Assembly: GCA_032718565.1 (NCBI GenBank)
Contig: JAVGVS010000160.1
Span: 602,385-666,384 of the forward strand
Length of the DNA stretch: 64,000 bases
Reading direction: 5' to 3'
DNA from: Distichodus sexfasciatus
Lineage: Eukaryota; Chordata; Actinopteri; Characiformes; Distichodontidae
Below, piece after piece: positions 56,831 through 64,000 of the stretch (position 1 is its first letter; every line of letters starts with the position of its first letter). Below the pieces are notes generated by a model that was given only the letters and a program-made list of their open reading frames with translations, made no database searches and was not told where the DNA came from. The position numbers and the translations under genes were made by a program.

Positions 56831-58526
56831 GCTCTTTGTGATGGTCATTGTAGAATATGTCTTTCATTAACACATAGTTTTATCTTTTAAAACAAGTTTT
56901 CAATACGTTCTCATTAAGATAGGAACATCTTCCTAAACATGAAGGCTCTTAACCTCAACTTTCTCCAACGATACTGTCCCTGTAATTAGAAAATATTAGT
57001 TAATAATATTAATGTTAATTTATCATTACGTCTACAATGATAAATGTTGTGGACGTATATTTTCCTGGTGCAATGCCTTTGTCACAATGCATACCTTACA
57101 GAAAAAAGCAGCCTAAAAAGACAAAAGAGCAATCACACAACCAGCCAACATATTCTATACTTGGACCAAGTAACAATAGCGCTCATCTATGTTAAGAGTT
57201 GTTAAAAAAGTAACATGGCAATTACTTCACAGTAAAGGCTCCAATACATTGCTTAAACAACTTCTTATTTGAGTTTTGGCACCTCAAAATGACAAACTTG
57301 TAATTAAGCAGGAATCCAACACATGGTTTGCATTTTGTAAAGTAACGACCAAATAGCTACCAAGTTGTCTCTGAGTGCTTCTTGAACTACGCAACTCCCA
57401 AAACCTTCCAGCTCCTTCTTAGCAAGGTTCTGTTTGCCAGGTCTAGCTTGTGAGGCTTGACAGTGTAAGATGTGTGTGTACATGATGGGTGCCCATAGCC
57501 ATACTAGCCACTTCGCTCTTTATAAATAAAGTTTATAGAAAAAAAAGCTCCCGTGCTGCATATGATGTCACGATTGGCATTCGTCTACGGCATGGGTTTT
57601 TAAGGAGCTTCAGATTTACTAGCGTTCGGGAAATGTTAAAAAATACATTCATACTGAGAGTGTTTGTACTCCCTCCAGCGAGCACTCCCGTTTCTCTCTC
57701 TCTCCCTCTCTCTCTCCTCCTTCACCCACGTCCCTGAAACTCAGCCACCGTGTCACGACAGCTTGGGCCTCCTCATCACAAAACACTTTTTCATTAAAGC
57801 GCTCAACACTTCGATTCCCTCACGTCACCCTTCAGGAAACTTTTACAACGTTGCTTATTTCAACACACTCCCTCGCCTTCTCCCTCGTTCTGTGGCGCTC
57901 CCGTCTTCGGACCGTGCTAACTCAGTAATCCGTTATTGGTGCGGGCCGTGTGTAAGTGTGTTTAGGGCCTGCATGTGAATGTTTTTGCTCGAGTGTGAGG
58001 ACTGGGTCTTCGCGAGGTGTGAAAATCTGCACGCTGCCAGTTTACTTTGGCCCCGGCTCTTCGCTCTGTGTGTGTGTTGGCATCTTTTCTGGCACTGTAT
58101 TTTCAGACCTCGCTGTAAAGTATCCTGGGTTACTTCGCCGGGCAATCTGAAGTAAAAACTTTATGAATGTATAAATCTCAAATGTGCAGTTGTTATCCCT
58201 CCAGTCCTTGCATATACTTGCTACTTTGTTAATGTGACAGTCACCTAGTCTGTGACAGTCGCCTAGTTAGCAAAAGGTCCTTCTACAGCAGGGGTTGTGT
58301 GTTTATCTACCAAAGTTCTAGACATGCTCAGGTTCAAATCTGATGTGGATGCAATGTCATGTGAGAATCTCATTTCTGAGAGTTACAGCTAAAAAGAACT
58401 GCAACGGTAAACAATTCATCTACCGCAGAGCCTACAAACTATGAGTTTTGGGTGGTGTAAGGACTTAGCAAGTCGTCCCAAAGCTTTCCTTCAGCTATGC
58501 CTCTAATTTAGGGCCCTTAGGAATGC
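56831..58526. other. Unique non-coding stretch
   Basis: AT-rich to about 57660, then a CT-rich run (57690-57720) and a moderately GC-rich part to 58140. Frames 57489-57737 and 57664-57978 are domain-free. No gene supported. Confidence 0.5.
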
Positions 58527-58570
58527 CTGTGTGTGTATGTATGTGTGTGTGTGTTTCTGTGTGATTGTGT
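58527..58570. repeat. TG-rich microsatellite
   Basis: TG repeats with TATG and TTTC interruptions. Confidence 0.85.
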
Positions 58571-59429
58571 TTAAATCAATCTGCCAGAGACAGTGCAATT
58601 AGAGGCTCTGACTCGGTTATCTGGCTTTGAAAGACAGACTGTCTCCATGAGCCACTGAACAAATGCTGATAAAAAAGCTGGAAAATATTATTCTTCATGT
58701 GAGCGCGTCTCTGGCCGGTCGGGGCCGCGCTGGGCCTCAGCCTCGCCGTCTCCGCTGGTCAGGAAGAGAGAGAGGAAGGGGGGAAAAAAACACGGGACAC
58801 TCAGATAACTGCGCTATTGATTGGCCATCTCCAAGTCTAACATCTCAAAAAAAGATAATTTGATAGAGAGAAACTTAAGGCTGCCATTTCATCAGGAACT
58901 ATAATAACACAAGTGTGCCGTTTGCATTGATTCACACTGATTGGTTGTCTGTAGGGTTTTCTATGCTTTGTACGTCTTAATGTTTGACCCATTTTGGACT
59001 CTTTGCATGCTGGAATAGTGACATTTAACACATGAAGAATAGCAGCGGTGCCCTGAATAACAAAAACATGTTAAACATAATGTCCTTTGCTCACACAACT
59101 GCCCAGGTGAAATAATAAGAAGTTGGGATGCCAGTTTGAAAATACAACTAATTTGTGTTTTCTCATAATGACTATTTAATAACTACCAGCGAAGAGCAAG
59201 TGAGTAGTACCATAAATCCTCCAAATAACTGTGTAAACTATTGAAAATGTCCTTAAACTATGCTACCGTAAATTTCCTGCATGCCTGAATGGTTTATATA
59301 CACTACACTGTTCTTGATTTGTTAAAGACCCTCGGCATCTGTGTGGCTGGGATTTCCATCTGCACGCGTCCCTCAACCAATCCAACCAATGTTAGTAATA
59401 CATTGCTAAAAGCAATACAGAAATAGACG
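58571..59429. other. Unique non-coding stretch
   Basis: A mixed patch at 58640-58840 (AT-rich, then GC-rich CGGTCGGGGCCGCGCTGGG) may be regulatory. No gene recognised. Confidence 0.45.
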
Positions 59430-59830
59430 GTCAGAATGCTTTCTGAATGTCCCGCAGTGCATGAGTTAACATTTTTTAGTTCTGTCTCGTTAATGAAAAT
59501 AAATGCTACTACTGAGGTAATCATGAGCAAGGTACCGTCCCTAAGCACTGCTCCCCGGGCGTTGAATGTCAGCTGCCCACTGCTCCTTCGTGGATGGGTC
59601 AACATTTTGTTGTGGTGCACTGTGTGCTGTGCTGTGGTGTATTCAAATGTGACAAATGGTGTGACAAATAATACTCATTTGCTTAACTTTAATCACAGCT
59701 TAATTTTCAAAGACATGTTTTTAGTTTTTTTTTTAGTCAATGTCTCTTCTTAGTCATGTAAACAGGTTGCTGATTACAATATTTTGTAATATTTTATGTT
59801 AATGAAATGAACGCTGGTGCAAGCCAGTTA
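59430..59830. repeat. TTTTAGTC-rich dispersed repeat, fragment
   Basis: Shares GAGTTAACATTTTTTAGTTC and TGTCTCGTTAATGAAAATAA with 56730-56775, and the phrases CACAGCTTAATTTTCAAAG, TTTTTAGTCAATG, CTTCTTAGTCATG with the array at 53430-54340. It ends near AATGAAATGAACGCTGGTGC. Confidence 0.5.
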
Positions 59831-60574
59831 AATTAAGACAATTCTACCCTAAATATTGTTCAAATAAACTGAAAAAACATTACAAATGCACATGTTCTAT
59901 CTATGTATATTCAAAAGTGGATATGCACTTGCTGTGGCATGAACAAAGTCCTAAAATGAAGTGTGTGAGTAAACCCTGGGCCTCTGGAGACACGAAGGCC
60001 GAGCTAAGGTCCAGGCGAGTAGCACAGACACGGGTTCCCTGAGAGCCTGAATGGGTCCATAATGGGACGGATCAGCAGGAATGTGATCATGGAGCCTGGC
60101 CACTGACAGCCAGCCCCTGGGGGCATAAATTACCCTGACAGATACAAAGAGAAGATGACACACACGCTGCCTCAGGCCCCGTCTGCCTGGACTGCCCGTC
60201 TCCAACACAAGCAAATGAATCAAATTGCCTCCAATTAAAGATTTAACCATCTCTCTTTCCTTTCACTTTGTCCCGCTCTCTCTGTGTCTCTCTCTTCCTA
60301 TTCTTCCCTGTCTCCTTTCCTACTCTCCTTGGTGTTCTCACAGTCTTGTGATACAAACATGCCTGAGTAGCTGTGGCATTTATAGGGACCAGAGTGGCTG
60401 ACGTTGAGAACAAAAAGGTTGTTACTGCTTTGCTTTGCTTGATTTTCTCCAAAGAGGCACAATAAATTGTAAGTGAATCTGTGAATCTGATCTAACAAGT
60501 GCAGAACGGTGTGTAAATTGTTTAATATAGTATCAATATATCATAGTCATATAATCATATTGAATGTCCTTAAA
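59831..60574. other. Unique stretch with candidate regulatory island
   Basis: The segment 59960-60245 is GC-richer and repeat-free, ending AAATGAATCAAATTGCCTCC and AATTAAAG (60233-60240), homeodomain and TCF-like cores. A CT-rich run follows to about 60330. The minus frame 59951-60250 has no domain. Confidence 0.35.
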
Positions 60575-60600
60575 GATAGATAGATAGATAGACAGATAGA
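60575..60600. repeat. (GATA)n microsatellite
   Basis: GATA repeats with one GACA interruption. Confidence 0.93.
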
Positions 60601-61002
60601 TTTTTAAAAGTCATGTAACTTGCTAGTAATTAATAACAAAATATGTCTGTCAGTGTTAAGACAAACCAGATGAATACAAATAAAGTATTAATACAAATAT
60701 TTCAATTCCATTTCCATGGAGACCCAGGCCTGAAGCCCTGCCCTGAGTGACCTCCACACCAGTGTCCACAGGTCTAAGTGTGTATGCCTGTTTTCCATCA
60801 ATATCTGTCCATACTATGCCTCCCCCCTTTCCCTCCACACACACACACACTTCCAATTTCCTTATGGAGAATTAATGCCTCCTGCTCTTTGAATATATAG
60901 CTGCTGTCACAGGCCGGTGCGTTTTATTGCCGTGTTGATTCTCTCTCGTTCCCTCTACTGATTTTCCTCAGACAAAGGTCTCAGGCTAAGCCTACAGTCG
61001 GC
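60601..61002. other. Unique non-coding stretch
   Basis: Contains a short CA tract at about 60837-60850. No gene recognised. Confidence 0.5.
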
Positions 61003-61060
61003 ATACACTCACACAAATACACACATACATACATACATACATACATACATACACACACAT
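61003..61060. repeat. (CATA)n / CA compound microsatellite
   Basis: CA-rich lead, then about eight uninterrupted ACAT/CATA units and ACACACACAT. Confidence 0.93.
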
Positions 61061-63069
61061 TGTCTTGATATATTTGTAGGTTACTCTCTTTGACTCTAAA
61101 AATAATACATAATCCTAACCAAAATAAAGTATTTTTTCGCCCTTATTGTTTCTTAAATTGAAGCTCAAAACTTTCCAATCTAAACTTCTACATTTCTACA
61201 CTACACTACACTTTCTACATTTTGGTCTTTATTATCCGTGCATCCGAAAATCAGACAAATCACAAGTTTTCCCATCTTACATGGTTCAATCTGGTCCTTG
61301 CAAAGACCTACTGACATGCCAACTACACACTTCTTTGAAACCTTGAAAGTCTCACCAAGGTTTTCTAAGTAATTCAGGAATTATTCTATATATGCATTTA
61401 CATAAATTTACATTGCATTATAGTTGATTCTTAGCAAAAGAGCAATATAAACTGCCCCTTGACTTCCTTACGACCAAACGTGAACAGGTCTTGAGTTACT
61501 AGCTGCTCCAATATAAGAGCTTTATGCACCGCTGGCTGTCTTCAATCTGGTGCTGGAGACTCCCTGCCCCTGATCAAAGCCAGTTTATATTTCAACTGTG
61601 CCACGATGCTCAGGCAGGACGTATCTTGAGAACCCTTTTTTCCTGCGGCTTTTTGCCTTTGCGTATCTCTCTGTGGCGTTTAATCTGATTTGCTCCCCTT
61701 TCCTTCTGAAGTGTCAGGCCTGCACCGAGCTGGGCTGCGTGACCGCCGGGTTATTACCCCTGGGTCTGAGAGAGGTGCACGGTCCACCCCAGCGGTCACA
61801 GAGTAAAAGGGGAGGAGGCGAGTGAGGGTACTGGTTGCATGAACAGCTGGGCCCTGTTTTCAGCCCTCCGACTCTATTACCTCTTCCTCTTTGAAGAGCT
61901 CTTTTCTTACACACTTTCGCACATGCAACAGACATTAAGGTCAGAGGAGTAAAGGGGGCATAGAAGATGAAGAGATCAAACCCTGAGGTTTTTATTCTCG
62001 GTCACCCCTTACAAGGAGTGAAGTGGAATTTTATGCCTAAATGTTATTTTATGAATAATCATGTAATGCACACTATCAATAAGTAAACTAAAGCTGGTAT
62101 TTGATATACTGTTTTTTAAAGGCAGGCATATCATTAAAGGCTTTTTCAGGCCTGATTATGTTGTTCATTATTTATGTACAACTCAAATAATGGATGCTTC
62201 GTTTCAGTCACTGGAATTCTAGTTGAAAAATAAGTACTAAAACCACAGTGAATATCTCACAAATTTCACAATTGTTTCCAAAAAAGGAGCTTTTTAAAAC
62301 TGCTGCAAAACCACAATGGATACATCCAGTAAATTATGCATGAATCAACTGAACATTCCTCAGGTCAAAAAGCATGTGCTTCCTGTCGGCAAGAAATTAT
62401 GGAACACGAGCTATAAATTCAGTAGCCCTCTCAAAAGGAAGACTGAGTAACTCAATGAACTTGACCATTTCCTTCTCTGCATTCTGTCTTTGTCTGATGC
62501 TCGTGCACTGAGCACTCGTCCACGCTCGTCCATTTTCGATACCTCACCCCCAAAATGGGCAGCTTACCATCACGGATGACTGTGAGGAAAGAATGGAATA
62601 AAATGCACGTACTGCCTGGAGGTCAGGAGATTCTGAAGGGCTGTAGTCTAAACTGCTACTTGTCTGTATTTTCACTGTTAGGTAGCAGCTTTTTAGTTAT
62701 GGGTTTTGTGTTTCCCACTTCACTGAAAAGTGTGAGAGTGATTTAAAATGAAGTGCACACTGCAATAACTGTTTGCGTTGCACTGGCCGGCATGTGATTG
62801 AGTTACAAAAGGGTATGAATTCGTAACAGGTGCCTAGAACACAGAGCAGACATGAGGCTCTTCATGCTCACTGCTTGCTCTCTCTTTCTCTCTTGCTCTC
62901 TCCCTCTCCGTAACCTCCGTGAACCTGCCAGAGAAACCCGATTCCATTTCACACACCGTCCAACACCGCCGGTACTGTGTGCATGTGCGAATGTGTGCAT
63001 GTTTGTGCATATGTTTTTAGCTGGTTGTGAGAATGGGACTATGCCCTAAAAGAAAGGAAAAGATGATAT
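61061..63069. other. Unique non-coding stretch
   Basis: AT-rich with a GC-richer patch at 61600-61850 (TTTAATCTGATTTGCTCC and GGGCTGCGTGACCGCCGGG). A CT-rich run lies at 62876-62908. No gene or transposon end recognised. Confidence 0.45.
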
Positions 63070-63432
63070 TTGTCAGATTTTTGTGGCCCTGTGAGGACAT
63101 TTTTGGATGTGGGGACTGCCGAAAAGGAATTGATCTATTTGCTTCTAGTTGCTGTGGGTATAATTAAAAGTAGTAATTATGAGATGTAATGCAAGTACCT
63201 CACAGATTCACCTGTATGCGTGTTCATAAGTTTTTAGGTGTCTGTTGCCTTCTAACAGAGAGGAAAATGTGAGATTTATTAGGTTTTTGTCAGTACATAT
63301 TCTACAAAAGCTCAAGTCTTATTTGAAACAGTGAAAAAAGACTGGTTACTGAGGTTAAGATTAACATTAATAATTATGGAAGTTAATGTAAATGCATAAT
63401 AAAAAAGACAGTGAGATGGGGTTGTGTGTGTG
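63070..63432. repeat. Dispersed GAGGAC repeat with TG end (third copy, weak)
   Basis: GTGGCCCTGTGAGGACATTT near 63083, an AT-rich middle with GAGGTTAAGATTAACATTAA, and a TG tract at 63420-63432. Same general plan as 29253-29529 (compare its CTGAGGTTAATGTTAGG), but more diverged. Confidence 0.35.
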
Positions 63433-63558
63433 CTCACTGCTGTGGTTGTGTGAGGCATGTGACCAGTCTTCAAAATGGGGAAAAAATGTATTTATATTCA
63501 TTTAAGATTCTTTTTCATTAACTAATGTTGACTATTATTTAGCTATTTACATTAGTAT
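63433..63558. other. Unique non-coding spacer
   Basis: No gene or repeat recognised. Confidence 0.5.
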
Positions 63559-63708
63559 ACTCTAAGAAAAACTGGTTCTTCATTAGGGCTCTGGAGAACC
63601 ATTTCATGATGTAGGCCTATAAACTTTTTATGCTATTTAAGGTTGTTTGGAGAACTGAATGATTAACACCTTATATCATTTAAGTGCTTTGAAGAACGCT
63701 TTATGTTA
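63559..63708. repeat. GGTTCTT/AAGAAC dispersed repeat fragment
   Basis: CTCTAAGAAAAACTGGTTCT, GGGCTCTGGAGAACCATTTC, GTTGTTTGGAGAACTGAA and AGTGCTTTGAAGAACGCTTT alternate, resembling the 'gggttctttgaagaacccttt' repeat type of fish. Diverged; ends not defined. Confidence 0.45.
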
Positions 63709-64000
63709 AAGTATGACCGTTATGACTCGACGGCTAACCCACTGATTTACTTGTGGCTCTGTGTAGAAATTATTGTTATGGTGCAATTTTTAATTGTAAC
63801 AGATGATATCTGCCACTGTCTAACTGAGAGATCAGTTATTAATGTGTAATTTATATAAAGTTATGGATAATTTGACTCAGTTACGTTTTACCAAACACTA
63901 CATTTGAACAAATTATTACATATTGCACATAATGAACAGAGCTACAAAGATACAAATACTATTTACACTAAATTAAATTAAAGTGTGTATGTGTGTGTGT
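63709..64000. other. Unique non-coding end of window with TG tract
   Basis: AT-rich, ending in a (TG)n tract from about 63983 that runs off the window edge. Confidence 0.6.

Noticed and set aside
58250..58350. tRNA gene or SINE
   Set aside because: A TAGTTAGCAAAAGG and a GGTTCAAATC occur, but spacing and surroundings do not support either.
1..64000. Bacterial-type operons, phage, toxin or defence systems
   Set aside because: Repeat content, lack of long genes and microsatellites show vertebrate DNA; no such genes were seen.

Overview
The window looks like intergenic or intronic DNA from a ray-finned fish. The evidence is repeat content: a Tc1/mariner element of the fish type (long inverted repeats, TA target, DD34E transposase relic), several hAT-type elements with 8-bp target duplications, tRNA-derived SINEs of the kind dispersed through teleost genomes, and many (CA)n, (GA)n and (ATC)n microsatellites. 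Overall character (AT-rich background with GC-richer islands) fits. An ostariophysan such as a characiform or catfish is a guess from repeat style only. Nothing looks bacterial, viral or plasmid-like.

No intact protein-coding gene, rRNA gene or functional tRNA gene was found. The longest open frames (183, 222 and 236 codons) are about what chance gives in 64 kb on six frames, or lie on microsatellites or GC-rich DNA. The only recognisable coding remnant is the Tc1 transposase pseudogene at 41075-42007. Two weak exon candidates are reported at low confidence: a cysteine-rich one at 9836-10113 on the minus strand, and a 51-bp one at 50997-51047.

Layout. 1-10.6 kb: cluster of hAT-type elements (1614-1993, 2381-3086, 8274-9706), the last a nested composite carrying a SINE and a TTAA-flanked MITE, plus a minisatellite-bearing dispersed repeat at 4352-4790. 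10.6-22.8 kb: mostly unique DNA with one hAT-type element (12393-13030, 8-bp duplication), a reverse copy of the minisatellite-bearing repeat (19878-20114), and GC-rich islands that may be regulatory (14390-15060, 18650-19330). 22.8-24.5 kb: a SINE with target duplication and copy A of a 0.9-kb transposon. 24.5-36.5 kb: mainly unique DNA with an (ATC)n tract and a few repeats. 36.5-43.4 kb: repeat-dense, with a hAT-type element carrying a perfect 8-bp duplication, two head-to-head SINEs, a MITE, the Tc1 element, and copy B of the 0.9-kb transposon in inverted orientation. 43.4-53.4 kb: unique DNA, microsatellites and GC-rich islands. 53.4-59.8 kb: a four-unit array of about 216-224 bp built from a TTTTAGTC-rich repeat, further pieces of that repeat, and another hAT-type copy. 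59.8-64 kb: unique DNA, microsatellites and two dispersed repeats.

GC-richer, repeat-free islands with homeodomain, octamer, MEF2 or GATA-like motifs recur throughout (about 6.25-6.65, 14.4-15.1, 18.65-19.33, 22.2-22.45, 27.4-27.7, 29.03-29.24, 35.4-36.07, 39.25-39.6, 44.0-44.33, 46.5-46.9, 52.3-53.05, 54.7-55.0, 55.7-56.0, 59.95-60.25, 61.6-61.85 kb). This is the texture expected of a regulatory desert near a developmental gene, but conservation cannot be judged from one sequence, so these calls stay weak. No new biological system was found; the best-supported observations are transposon structure and history.
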